This document shows, in pieces, positions 9,618 to 17,361 of a stretch of 57,529 bases of DNA (position 1 is its first letter; every line of letters starts with the position of its first letter). Below the pieces are notes generated by a model. That model had not been told where the DNA came from, ran no database searches, and saw only the letters and a list, made by a program, of their open reading frames with translations. Source of the stretch: Desulfobacteraceae bacterium (GTDB lineage: Bacteria > Desulfobacterota > Desulfobacteria > Desulfobacterales > ETH-SRB1); assembly GCA_030593145.1 (NCBI GenBank), contig JAUVHU010000007.1:1-57529 (forward strand). Direction: 5' to 3'. The translations under genes were made by a program, and so were the position numbers.

Positions 9618-10769
9618 ATGCCAGCGCAAAAACGATATAAAACATCTTATCCCGGAGTGTATTTTATAAAAGGTTTAGTGCCCGGAACAAAAAAACAAGA
9701 AAAAATATTTTACATCATGTATCGCAAAAACGGCAAGCAAATTCAAGAGAAATCAGGACGCCAATTTTTAGACGATATGACTGCGGCACGGGCTGCACAA
9801 GTACGTGTGCAAAGAATGCGTGGGGGTTTGTCTAACCGTGAGAAACGAGAGGCTGTAAAGGCTGAAAAGCAAGCGGAGGCTGGTAAGTGGACGATCAACA
9901 AACTTTTTAATGAATATATGAATGGCAGGACACCCGGCAAAAGTCTAACCACTGATAAAGGTCGCTATGATAAATATCTAAAAGCTCCCTTTGGCGAAAC
10001 TGAACCAAAAAATATACTTGCGCTTGATGTTGATCGCCTCCGAATCAAGCTATTAAAAAAGAAATCCCCGCAAACAGTTTTACATGTTCTTAATTTGCTT
10101 ACATGGATTATTAACTTTGGCACTAAAAATGGTTTATGTCCTGGACTTCCCTTCCATATCAAAAAACCTACCGTCCGCAACCTTGTTACTGAGGACTTAA
10201 CCTCAGAACAAATAAAAGCCCTTCTGACAGCCATTGACAACGATATACACCCACAGGCTGGCCCGTTGATGAAGCTTGCTCTTTTTACAGGAATGCGCCG
10301 GGGTGAGATGTTCAAACTTAAATGGAAGGATATCGACTTTGACCGTGGATTTATAAAGATTGTTGACCCTAAGGGCGGGCCTGATCAAGTGATTCCGCTT
10401 AATGATGCTGCAAGGGAACTGCTCAAAAATCATCCACGTATAGAAAAAAGCCCGTTTGTTTTTCCTGGCCAGGGAGGAAATCAGAGGGTAACGGTAAGCA
10501 AAGCTGTTAATCGTATCAAGGTCAGAGCTAACCTCCCAAAGGACTTTAGGCCACTGCATGGGCTTAGGCACTTGTTCGCTTCAATGTTGGCAAGTTCCGG
10601 ACAAGTCGATTTGTACACTCTGCAACGCTTACTTACGCACAAAGACCCGCGTATGACACAGAGATATGCACATTTGCGGGATGAAACTTTAAAGAAAGCT
10701 TCTAACGTGGCGGGAAATCTTATAATGGCAGTTGAGGGGGGAAATAATGGACTTAAAAAAAGCAATTGA
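9618..10769 (+). CDS. int: Tyrosine-family site-specific integrase
   Basis: The 383-residue protein is the size of P4/phage-type integrases. It has an N-terminal arm-binding region (SYPGVYFIKGL; residues 1-70), a SAM-like core-binding region around 95-190, and a catalytic domain. Catalytic residues seen are Arg in TGMRRGE (about 225), His-x-x-Arg in HGLRH (about 313-317), His in LLTHKD (about 340) and the Tyr nucleophile in QRYAHL (about 350). A strong ribosome binding site (cggagg) precedes the ATG. It would catalyse integration and excision at the tRNA-Asp repeat 170 bp upstream. Its end overlaps the next gene. Confidence 0.95.
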   Translation: MPAQKRYKTSYPGVYFIKGLVPGTKKQEKIFYIMYRKNGKQIQEKSGRQFLDDMTAARAAQVRVQRMRGGLSNREKREAVKAEKQAEAGKWTINKLFNEYMNGRTPGKSLTTDKGRYDKYLKAPFGETEPKNILALDVDRLRIKLLKKKSPQTVLHVLNLLTWIINFGTKNGLCPGLPFHIKKPTVRNLVTEDLTSEQIKALLTAIDNDIHPQAGPLMKLALFTGMRRGEMFKLKWKDIDFDRGFIKIVDPKGGPDQVIPLNDAARELLKNHPRIEKSPFVFPGQGGNQRVTVSKAVNRIKVRANLPKDFRPLHGLRHLFASMLASSGQVDLYTLQRLLTHKDPRMTQRYAHLRDETLKKASNVAGNLIMAVEGGNNGLKKSN

Positions 10770-11442
10770 AAACCGAAAACGCTTTTTAGCGCCATATCGG
10801 GAAAAATTTAAAGCTGAAAAAGAGGTAAAAAAACTTAAGGCAGAGAAAGCCGCCATTGAATTGAATAAACTTAAGATCGGACGGGTAGAAACTGAAAATC
10901 AGAGGCCTGAAATAGACAAAAAACAGGCCGCTATAAGACGAAAAGAGAAAGCAATAAAAAAGAAAAAGGCTGGAATTATATCGGATTTAGTCGCGCTTGA
11001 ATCTTCTCATTTATCCGAGCCTTGGATTATGAAAGAGGTTATCGCGTGGTTAAGAGATCGAGAATGCCTCGACTTTTTGGAAGAAGTTTTTATTAAGGCC
11101 CCTAAAAGGGCTGCCCGAACTGAAGATCAAAGACGGAATGCGGTTAGAGATTTTTATGTGGTGAATGATATTGATAAAATCATAACAGGAAAAAATATAA
11201 GCGTAAGAAAAGCCTGCGAGATATTAGCCCGCAAAGAATACGAAAAAGAGGGGCGATATTATCTTTTGTGGGACACAACAGATTTAAATCTCGATTTAGA
11301 GAAAGCAATCAGGCAGGTTTATAACAATGCAAAGGAAAAATCGGCAAATCTTTTAAAAAACTTTATGCCACCTTGGCCTTATTATGGGCGTGATGTTGAA
11401 GTGGATGAAAACGGAGAAATTACAATATTTGGAGGGCGTTAA
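10747..11442 (+). CDS. Satellite protein of unknown function, Lys/Glu-rich N-terminus
   Basis: The ATG at 10747 is chosen over 10732 because gagggggg lies just before it. It overlaps the integrase end by 23 bp, so translational coupling is likely. The 231-residue product starts with a long charged helix (residues 5-85, many Lys and Glu) followed by a more globular part (SEPWIMKEVIAWLRDRECLDF; FVVNDIDKIITG-like helices). No family is recognised. The gene shares a transcript with int and is closed by the terminator at 11498-11532. Confidence 0.7.
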   Translation: MDLKKAIENRKRFLAPYREKFKAEKEVKKLKAEKAAIELNKLKIGRVETENQRPEIDKKQAAIRRKEKAIKKKKAGIISDLVALESSHLSEPWIMKEVIAWLRDRECLDFLEEVFIKAPKRAARTEDQRRNAVRDFYVVNDIDKIITGKNISVRKACEILARKEYEKEGRYYLLWDTTDLNLDLEKAIRQVYNNAKEKSANLLKNFMPPWPYYGRDVEVDENGEITIFGGR

Positions 11443-11497
11443 GGTGGTATAAAAACTTTTTAAAAAAATAAGCCAAAATATAATAATTAATAAAGTA

Positions 11498-11532
11498 GGG
11501 TTAGAGTCAGAAATGATTTTAACCCTTTTTTT
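11498..11532 (+). terminator. Rho-independent terminator after the integrase operon
   Basis: A 12-bp stem (11498-11509 with 11514-11525, two G-T wobbles) closes a gaaa tetraloop and is followed by seven T. It lies only 14 bp before the next start codon, so the XRE gene must depend on readthrough or on a promoter overlapping the hairpin. Confidence 0.8.
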
Positions 11533-11546
11533 ATGGAGAGAGTCAC

Positions 11547-11747
11547 ATGGATTTAAAAGAAGCACGTTTCAAGAAAAAGCTGACACAATTTGACCTGTGC
11601 ATCAAAACGGGGATTCAGCAAAGTAAGATTTCACACTTTGAGCGCGGATATTTGACGCCGCGAGATGATGAAAAAAAGCGTATTGCTAAAGCCTTGGGCG
11701 TGAAAGCTGTTGATTTGGATTGGGAGGAAATTGAAAGTGGAAAATAA
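11547..11747 (+). CDS. XRE-type helix-turn-helix regulator
   Basis: The 66 residues are almost entirely one Cro/CI-type HTH: KEARFKKKLTQFDLCIKTGI, then QQSKISHFERGYLTPRDDEK and KKRIAKALGV. A ribosome binding site (ggagaga) precedes the ATG. In satellites, proteins of this type control the switch between the integrated and the replicating state; that role is inferred. Its last 11 bases overlap the AlpA-like gene, which has its ribosome binding site inside this gene. Confidence 0.85.
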   Translation: MDLKEARFKKKLTQFDLCIKTGIQQSKISHFERGYLTPRDDEKKRIAKALGVKAVDLDWEEIESGK

Positions 11748-11949
11748 AATAAAATATCTGAATGAGAAGCAAGTCGCGAACCTCACAGGTTTAGCCCTGC
11801 CAACTCTACGGAACCACAGATCAAGGGGTTGTGGATTGCCCTATATCAAGGTTGGACGCACTGTTCGGTATTCATTCCAAGATGTGATCGATTATTTTGA
11901 AAGTCATAAGATAATGCCTGATGATCTCCGAACTGCAAAAGGGTTATAA
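11737..11949 (+). CDS. AlpA/excisionase-type MerR-like HTH protein
   Basis: The start is taken as GTG at 11737 because gggagg (11722-11727) lies at proper spacing and family members begin just before the HTH. The 70-residue protein contains YLNEKQVANLTGLALPTLRN and GLPYIKVGRTVRYSFQDV, the typical winged HTH of AlpA and recombination directionality factors. In P4-like elements and PICIs such a protein activates integrase or excision functions. It overlaps the XRE gene, so the two are co-translated. Confidence 0.85.
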   Translation: MENKIKYLNEKQVANLTGLALPTLRNHRSRGCGLPYIKVGRTVRYSFQDVIDYFESHKIMPDDLRTAKGL

Positions 11950-12022
11950 GACTGGCTTTATACCCAGAATAAGAAACCCCCGGACACAGGCAAATGGCCG
12001 AGGGTTAAGAAAGGATTAGAAT

Positions 12023-12298
12023 ATGGCAAAGCATAGCAAATTAACAGTTGTTGAGCAAGCGCAGATCGTATCTTTTTTAAAAATATTTGACAAAGATGAA
12101 TCAATCCCGATTTTTCCTTCCGAAAATTGGTCGAACTTTGAAGACTGTGGATTGACGCCTGCCGTATATAAAAAAATCTTAAACAAGATAGCAGAGATTG
12201 GCTATATTAGATTTGAGAATTTGGCTGGTTTTGCTTCCTTTAAGCTTACGAAAGTAGGCCAGGAATGGCTTGAAGAGGCGGACAATGGAACGGATTGA
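12023..12298 (+). CDS. Small predicted winged-helix-like protein of the satellite
   Basis: The protein has 91 residues. The ribosome binding site aaagga precedes the ATG. The sequence has several short helices and a strand-turn segment near the C-terminus (ENLAGFASFKLTKVGQEWLE) that looks like the wing of a winged helix, for example a replication or control protein. No family is recognised with certainty. Its stop codon overlaps the start of the primase-helicase gene, so the two are translationally coupled. Confidence 0.6.
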   Translation: MAKHSKLTVVEQAQIVSFLKIFDKDESIPIFPSENWSNFEDCGLTPAVYKKILNKIAEIGYIRFENLAGFASFKLTKVGQEWLEEADNGTD

Positions 12299-14612
12299 GC
12301 AGTTAAAAGCCATATTACCAAAAATACCGGATGTAGTCACAGGTCTTGAAAAAGAGTCTGGGAATAGCCTTAAGGGACCATGCCCTAAATGTGGCGGGAA
12401 AGATCGTTTTGTCTATAAAACAGATACCAGGCGTTTTTGGTGCAGACAATGTAACGAACAAGGTGGGGATGTTATTGATTTCCATATATGGCTGAATAAC
12501 ACAACTACCGGAGACCTGTTTTCACAGTACCTTCCTAAAGATGATCAGGAGGGGAATCAAGGGCGGTCAATGACCGCTCAATGGAAAAGCATTTTAACTC
12601 AATACACAAACAAAGCCCCTGTTTACAGGCTTTTCACAGGTCGCAAAATCAGCGAAGCCACTATTGATAAAGCTTTTTTGGAAGGAAAAATCCGTTTTTT
12701 CAAACACCGAGGGAAAGATTCGGTTGCATGTGCTTATACAGAATTGAATGGAATTAAAAACGTTCTGGCCATTCAATGCTTGTCAGTCGATGGAATTGTT
12801 TTTCCCTTTGCGGATGAAAATAAGGTTTTTCTTAAGGATTCAAAAGCCGGTGAAAACTGCTTTTTTCAAATTGGAACTGCTATCAAGAAAGCAAAGACCA
12901 TTATTCTCTGCGAGGCCGTCATTGATGCCCTGTCTTGTGCTGATTGTCTTCCAGAAGCTTGTGTTTTAGCAATAGGCGGCACGTCTCTTTCAAAAAAAGT
13001 CAAAGCTTTGCGGCCCCACAGGGACAGCGGCAAAACAATAATTTGCTTTTTTGATAATGATGAGGCGGGCCGAAAAGCAACACAAGCGGTTGCACGAGTT
13101 CTGGGCGTCAAGACTGTGGCCGTTCAGTGGTCAAAGGATGCTTCGGATGGATGCGATGTAAATGATTTATTGAAAAATGATGAACACAAAACCATCATTG
13201 AGATGGTTAAAAATACAAAAACTATCAAAATTAAAAAAAAATCACAGACAAGTAAAGAAGAAAAGAAATGGGAATATCACTTCACTGACTTAGGGAACGC
13301 CGAGCGGCTGGTCAATTTATACGGCCAGGATTTGAGGTATTGCTATCCTTTTAAACGCTGGCTGGTTTGGGACGGAAAACGATGGAACGGCGATAACATG
13401 GGCCAGTTGCGCAAAATGTGCAAGGATACAATCAAACAAATATACCAAGAAGCTTTGAAATTAGACGATTTTGAAGCCCGTAAAGCTCTAATGGAGTATG
13501 CTTTGAGATGCGAAAACGTCAAAAGGCAAAGAGATATGGCCGAGTTTACTCAAAGTGAAGACGGAATTCCTATCTTGCCAGAGCATCTTGACAAGGACAT
13601 CTATCTTATCAATTGCCTGAACGGAACTGTTGACCTCAGAACCGGAAAATTAAGCCCCCACAGGAGAGACGACCTTATTACAAAGCTGGTTCCGGCAAAT
13701 TATAATTCGGACGCAAAATGTCCTGTGTGGCTTGCTCATCTTAATAAGATCATGGCCGGTAATGATAATTTGATTCAATTTCTTCAAAAAGCCTTTGGTT
13801 ACTCACTAACAGGGGATACAAGCGAAAGAATAATATTCTTTCAATGGGGCTCAGGCGCAAATGGTAAATCTGTGACAAATGACGCAATTGCTATGATTAT
13901 GGGCGATTATGCTATGAGAACGCCCACAGAAACACTTCTATTAAAGCGGAATGACGGCATTCCAAGCGACATTGCAAGGCTAAAAGGGGCCAGGTTTGTA
14001 TATGCCTCCGAGGTAGAGCAAGGGAAACGCCTTGCCGAGTCTCTAATAAAAGACATTTCCGGCGGTGATAAGATCTCAGCAAGGTTTTTACATCAAGAGT
14101 GGTTTGAATTTTACCCAGAATTCAAACTATGGCTGGGAACGAATCATAAACCCATAATCAGGGGAACGGATAAAGCGATATGGGATAGAATCCGGTTGAT
14201 TCCCTTTATTGTCAGAATACCCGAAAATGAAAAGATACCAAAAACCGAGCTTTTTGAAAAATTTGAAGGGGAAAAAGACGGCATTTTTTCATGGCTTGTT
14301 GCCGGATGTCTTAAATGGCAAAAAGAGGGCCTGGGGATGCCTAAAGAGGTTAAAGCCGCGATAACAGAATATCGTAATGAAATGGACGTTCTGGGTGACT
14401 TTGTTGAAGACAGGTGTATTACTGGCGAATCAATACAAGTAAAAGTCAAAGACATTTATAACGAATATGAAGGTTGGGCTGAAGCAAATGGAGAGAAACC
14501 GCTATCTAAAAAAATATTTGGAATAAAACTCGATGAAAAAGGATTTGACGTATATCGAGGAAGCCGTGGGGTCAGGTTTAGGGTAGGAATAGGAATAAAA
14601 CAAGAGGTGTGA
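12285..14612 (+). CDS. Primase-helicase (zinc finger, Toprim, D5/SF3 helicase), P4 alpha-like
   Basis: The frame is open from 12270; the ATG at 12285 (MERIEQLKAIL) is preferred because it begins at the start of the conserved domain. The protein has 775 residues. A four-Cys zinc finger (CPKCGGKDRF and FWCRQCNEQGGDVIDF, Cys 33, 36, 53, 56) is followed by a Toprim-like part (TIILCEAVIDAL, ICFFDNDEAGRKA), a D5_N-type region and an SF3 helicase with Walker A WGSGANGKSVT (about 520-530) and a Walker B-like ARFVYASEVEQGKRL. This combination initiates replication of P4-like satellites and PICIs. It overlaps the upstream gene and is followed by the palindrome at 14607, a likely origin. Confidence 0.92.
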   Translation: MERIEQLKAILPKIPDVVTGLEKESGNSLKGPCPKCGGKDRFVYKTDTRRFWCRQCNEQGGDVIDFHIWLNNTTTGDLFSQYLPKDDQEGNQGRSMTAQWKSILTQYTNKAPVYRLFTGRKISEATIDKAFLEGKIRFFKHRGKDSVACAYTELNGIKNVLAIQCLSVDGIVFPFADENKVFLKDSKAGENCFFQIGTAIKKAKTIILCEAVIDALSCADCLPEACVLAIGGTSLSKKVKALRPHRDSGKTIICFFDNDEAGRKATQAVARVLGVKTVAVQWSKDASDGCDVNDLLKNDEHKTIIEMVKNTKTIKIKKKSQTSKEEKKWEYHFTDLGNAERLVNLYGQDLRYCYPFKRWLVWDGKRWNGDNMGQLRKMCKDTIKQIYQEALKLDDFEARKALMEYALRCENVKRQRDMAEFTQSEDGIPILPEHLDKDIYLINCLNGTVDLRTGKLSPHRRDDLITKLVPANYNSDAKCPVWLAHLNKIMAGNDNLIQFLQKAFGYSLTGDTSERIIFFQWGSGANGKSVTNDAIAMIMGDYAMRTPTETLLLKRNDGIPSDIARLKGARFVYASEVEQGKRLAESLIKDISGGDKISARFLHQEWFEFYPEFKLWLGTNHKPIIRGTDKAIWDRIRLIPFIVRIPENEKIPKTELFEKFEGEKDGIFSWLVAGCLKWQKEGLGMPKEVKAAITEYRNEMDVLGDFVEDRCITGESIQVKVKDIYNEYEGWAEANGEKPLSKKIFGIKLDEKGFDVYRGSRGVRFRVGIGIKQEV

Positions 14613-14712
14613 CGTGTGACGTGTTGTGACACGTTATACAGGTTTTCTCTCACGAGGGGGGATATAGTAAAAAGAATAGAGAAAGCGTGTCACAACACAT
14701 CACACGTCACAC
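14607..14712. other. Candidate replication origin: large palindrome with gtgtgac iterons
   Basis: The 27-bp arms (14607-14633 and 14686-14712) pair with a single mismatch. Each arm is built from tandem gtgtgac units followed by gttgtgacacg. The 52-bp centre is AT-rich with a purine block and its own tttctct/agagaaa pair. The left arm begins inside the primase-helicase stop codon. Iterons around AT-rich DNA next to the replication initiator gene is the usual satellite origin layout. A long RNA hairpin controlling downstream genes is the alternative. Confidence 0.55.
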
Positions 14713-14732
14713 ATTAAAGAGAGGTGCTAAAA

Positions 14733-14990
14733 ATGAATGAATTCGAACAGTATTTATATGATAACCCTGAGCTTCTTAAACGTTTTATGAATGATAACGA
14801 GGCATTATTGAATGAGATTAAAGCTCGGTTTGCAGGGTTTATTGAGTCCGGGGATTTGATTGGAAAGTTTCTTTTGTCGAAAGCATTATTCGAGATTCTC
14901 CGGGTGACAGGGCAAGCAACCAAGGAGTTGCTCAAACAAGAGATGCAAAGGCAAGGCGTGAATATCACGGACACCAAAGGAAGCTGTTAA
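14733..14990 (+). CDS. Small helical satellite protein, unknown function
   Basis: The protein has 85 residues. The ATG at 14733 follows agagagg at good spacing; a GTG at 14724 in the same frame lies inside that ribosome binding site. The sequence is acidic and helical (NEFEQYLYDNPELLKRFMND), with a central GFIESGDLIGKFLLSKALFE segment. No family is recognised. It is the first gene downstream of the candidate origin and upstream of the small terminase. Confidence 0.6.
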   Translation: MNEFEQYLYDNPELLKRFMNDNEALLNEIKARFAGFIESGDLIGKFLLSKALFEILRVTGQATKELLKQEMQRQGVNITDTKGSC

Positions 14991-15117
14991 AATGTATAAT
15001 GATATCAAACAGATACCCAGGGGGTTGATTTTCGCGAGATCTCATCCAACATGAAGCGAATGTTCAGCTTCATATATGCGGGCGAAATGTTTACTATTAA
15101 AACTTTGAGGATTCACA
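14991..15117. other. Short gap without a convincing gene
   Basis: Between the small helical gene and the terminase gene are two tiny overlapping frames (20 and about 40 codons) with no ribosome binding site. No RNA or repeat was recognised. The only clear signal is the tgagga site that serves the terminase start. Confidence 0.4.
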
Positions 15118-15432
15118 ATGAAAAAATTGACAACAAAAAGATGCTGGGAAAAAGAAGCAAAACAATTCTTTAGACATATTATGGCAAAATATCAGATCGA
15201 CGAAAAGCATCATGCCGTGTTTTACGGAACGGTTGAAAATCTCAACCGATTTTATTTAGCTCTAAAATTAGTAGAAACCGAAGGCATGACTTTCAAAACC
15301 GAAACCGGACAGATTCGAAAGAATCCTGCCTGCGCGATTCAGAAAGATGCCTGGAGTTCGTTTTTGTTGGGCTTGAAGGCTTTAGGCTTACACGAATATC
15401 AAACAAAGCTGGGCCGTCCACCAGGGGGTTGA
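15118..15432 (+). CDS. terS: Phage terminase small subunit, P27-type
   Basis: The 104-residue protein matches the P27 small-terminase pattern: an N-terminal helical part (EKEAKQFFRHIMAKYQIDEK), LNRFYLALKLVETEGMTFKT, a turn TETGQIRKNPACAIQKDAW in which the K/R-N-P-A signature follows the 'new strand' turn, then FLLGLKALGLHEY and a Leu-Gly-Arg-Pro tail. Small terminases recognise pac/cos DNA and direct packaging by the large subunit. No large subunit is encoded here, so this protein presumably docks with a helper phage's TerL and biases packaging to satellite DNA, as in staphylococcal PICIs. That role is inference. The ribosome binding site is tgagga. Confidence 0.78.
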   Translation: MKKLTTKRCWEKEAKQFFRHIMAKYQIDEKHHAVFYGTVENLNRFYLALKLVETEGMTFKTETGQIRKNPACAIQKDAWSSFLLGLKALGLHEYQTKLGRPPGG

Positions 15433-15434
15433 TT

Positions 15435-15743
15435 ATGGCATTAAAAGAAAGAAAAAACAAAAAAGACAAATATTCGCCGGAATATCTTGATGAAATTAAA
15501 TGTAAAGACTTTTCAGGTCGATTGACACCGGATGAAGTTGAAATTGCCAGGGTAAGCGGCTTGCTTGTGTGGGACTTACATATCAAGGCAAAACGCAAAT
15601 TAATATTGACCGGAGAACAGCACCGGCAGGGAATTCGCTTAGCACCTGTTTTTGACGGGCGCGGTGTGCCAGATTCTACGCGATATACGAAAGATCAAAA
15701 ATTCTTAATAAAAGATTACGAGGCGCTTGACAATGCTTCTTAA
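15435..15743 (+). CDS. Satellite protein of unknown function downstream of terS
   Basis: The ATG at 15435 follows aggggg, which overlaps the terS stop, so the two genes are coupled. The 102-residue product is basic at the N-terminus (ALKERKNKKDKYSPEYLDEI) and then mixed (LTPDEVEIARVSGLLVWDLH). No family is recognised. Its place between the small terminase and the capsid gene suggests a packaging or head function, which is only a guess. A terminator follows at 15786. Confidence 0.6.
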   Translation: MALKERKNKKDKYSPEYLDEIKCKDFSGRLTPDEVEIARVSGLLVWDLHIKAKRKLILTGEQHRQGIRLAPVFDGRGVPDSTRYTKDQKFLIKDYEALDNAS

Positions 15744-15785
15744 AAAGCATAATGTTAAAATAATTAAACATGTAAGTTTTATCGG

Positions 15786-15829
15786 AGCGCGAACACCCGT
15801 TTTTTGTGGGAGTTTGCGCTTTTTTTTTT
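15786..15829 (+). terminator. Rho-independent terminator between packaging and capsid genes
   Basis: A 9-bp stem (15786-15794 with 15812-15820, one G-T wobble) plus inner CCC/GGG pairs is followed by ten T. It separates the terS transcript from the capsid gene, so the capsid needs its own promoter. Confidence 0.85.
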
Positions 15830-15831
15830 GC

Positions 15832-15895
15832 AGGCGTGACCGCTTGCGGTGTATTAACCCTATTTTATCAACTAACCCTGGAGGCGTGATCGCCT
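15832..15895. promoter_or_regulatory. Two palindromic boxes AGGCGTGAYCGCYT upstream of the capsid gene
   Basis: The 14-bp sequence aggcgtgaccgctt (15832-15845) recurs as aggcgtgatcgcct (15882-15895) 50 bp later in the same orientation. Each is itself a short palindrome (aggcg/cgcct). They sit between a terminator and the capsid ribosome binding site, where operators or activator sites of a late promoter would be expected. No other copy was noticed in the window. Confidence 0.45.
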
Positions 15896-15993
15896 GTCCA
15901 GGCCCCGGAAAGAGTAATGTGACCATTACCCAAAACCGGGCTGAGGCAATTTCAGATAAAAATTAACTGTAACCCACTAAGGGGAGATATAAC

Positions 15994-17298
15994 ATGGATA
16001 AATTACAGAAAATGCAAGCAAAGTATAAAAAAAGAATGGCGCGCTTACAGGAAATCAGAAAATTGGAAGGTGAAGCCTTGACCGCCGAGATTAGGACAGA
16101 GCGGGATGAGTTGCTTGATGACGTTAAAACTCTGAAAAGGGATATTTTGGCCGAACATAAAAGCGTGGAGGCAATTGAAAAAAGAGACCTTGCGGAAGCG
16201 AGCGGCGGGCAGTCTGAGGGCTGTCTGAGTTTTCAATCTGCGGACGGTCGGACGTACAGGGCTCTTCCTGTCTCACAAAGATTTACAAACCTTGAATCAC
16301 AGGGGGCAGGTCTTGACGGTATTGGCTTTGGTTTTGGCGGCCTTGACGGTATTGGTCCTGGTTCTTTAGGGAAAATCCTACGCGCAAAACTTTTGGGTGA
16401 TCCGATGTTGCTGAATGACGCTGAACGCCGGGCAATGGGTGAAGGCATAGGAAGCGCGGGAGGTTGGTTTGTTCCTTCCCTGGTTTCCGGTTATGTCATA
16501 GACCTTGCCCGTAACGCGAGTTGCTGCATGAAAGCAGGTGCCTGGACATTGCCTATGGATGGGCCTGAAGTGACTCTCGTTAAAGTCATAACCGACCCAA
16601 CGGCTTTTTGGCGGGCAGAGCATAGCGCCATCACCGAAAGTGACGGTGTTTTTGCTCCAATTAAGCTGAAAGCCGTTGTTTTGGGGTGTTTACTCCGGGT
16701 GTCCCAGGCGCTGCTGGAAGATTCGGCATCCGCAGGTGCAACCATAGAGAAGATGTTGTCGTCTGCTTTAGGCCTTGAATTAGACCGTGTGTGTCTTTTG
16801 GGCAACGGTGCAAATGAACCCAGAGGCTTATTTAATTGTGATGATATTAATAGTTATTCAATGGGATCCAATGGCGCTGCGCCAACGAATTACGACCTGT
16901 TTTCTTACGCGAGTCAATACGTGTTGGAGGACAACGGGACTCCCACAGCGGCAATTATGTCCCCAAGAACCTTTGGAACCCTGGACAGGCTGAAAGCGGC
17001 AACAACAAATCAGCCTCTTGTCGCGCCTCAGTCCTATCAGGATTTGAATAAATTCTACACGAACCAGATTCCAGTAGACCAGACGCAGGGGACATCAAGT
17101 GCGGCAAGCTGCGCGTTTGTAGGTGATTTTAAAAATATCGTGGTTGGAATGCGAAAGCAATTAACCATTGATGTTTCTCCTCATGCGGGAACCGATACTT
17201 TCGCGAAAGTCGAAGCATTGATCAGGGCCTACATGCGGGTCGATGTGGCAGTTTTGCGAGAAAATCATTTCACCAAAATTGTTGGAATCACGGAATAA
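15994..17298 (+). CDS. HK97-fold major capsid protein
   Basis: The protein has 434 residues with a strong ribosome binding site (aggggag). Residues 1-65 form a charged coiled coil like the HK97 delta/scaffold domain. A Gly-rich linker with two GLDGIG repeats (107-122) leads into the capsid core: AGGWFVPSLVSGYVIDLARN, then FWRAEHSAITESDGVFAPI, LLRVSQALLEDSA and LELDRVCLLGNGANEPRGLF, which are classical HK97 major capsid motifs. It would form the satellite head. No prohead protease was recognised nearby, so cleavage of the N-terminal domain would need a helper enzyme or not occur. Confidence 0.93.
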   Translation: MDKLQKMQAKYKKRMARLQEIRKLEGEALTAEIRTERDELLDDVKTLKRDILAEHKSVEAIEKRDLAEASGGQSEGCLSFQSADGRTYRALPVSQRFTNLESQGAGLDGIGFGFGGLDGIGPGSLGKILRAKLLGDPMLLNDAERRAMGEGIGSAGGWFVPSLVSGYVIDLARNASCCMKAGAWTLPMDGPEVTLVKVITDPTAFWRAEHSAITESDGVFAPIKLKAVVLGCLLRVSQALLEDSASAGATIEKMLSSALGLELDRVCLLGNGANEPRGLFNCDDINSYSMGSNGAAPTNYDLFSYASQYVLEDNGTPTAAIMSPRTFGTLDRLKAATTNQPLVAPQSYQDLNKFYTNQIPVDQTQGTSSAASCAFVGDFKNIVVGMRKQLTIDVSPHAGTDTFAKVEALIRAYMRVDVAVLRENHFTKIVGITE

Positions 17299-17311
17299 CT
17301 TAACCTAAAAA

Positions 17312-17337
17312 GCGGGCTGTGTTCTAACATGGCCCGC
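17312..17337 (+). terminator. Hairpin between the capsid and the next virion gene
   Basis: The stem gcgggc/gcccgc (17312-17317, 17332-17337) can be extended by tgt/aca. No T tract follows, so this is more likely a partial terminator or an mRNA-stabilising hairpin behind the highly expressed capsid gene. Confidence 0.45.
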
Positions 17338-17361
17338 ATTAAAATACAGGAGATCTAAAAA

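Noticed and set aside
14991-15117. Tiny ORFs of 20 and about 40 codons between the 85-residue gene and terS
   Set aside because: They lack ribosome binding sites, overlap each other in different frames and show no protein-like composition.
15727-15966. Plus-strand ORF of 79 codons before the capsid gene
   Set aside because: It crosses a strong terminator hairpin and the palindromic boxes, has no ribosome binding site and looks non-coding.
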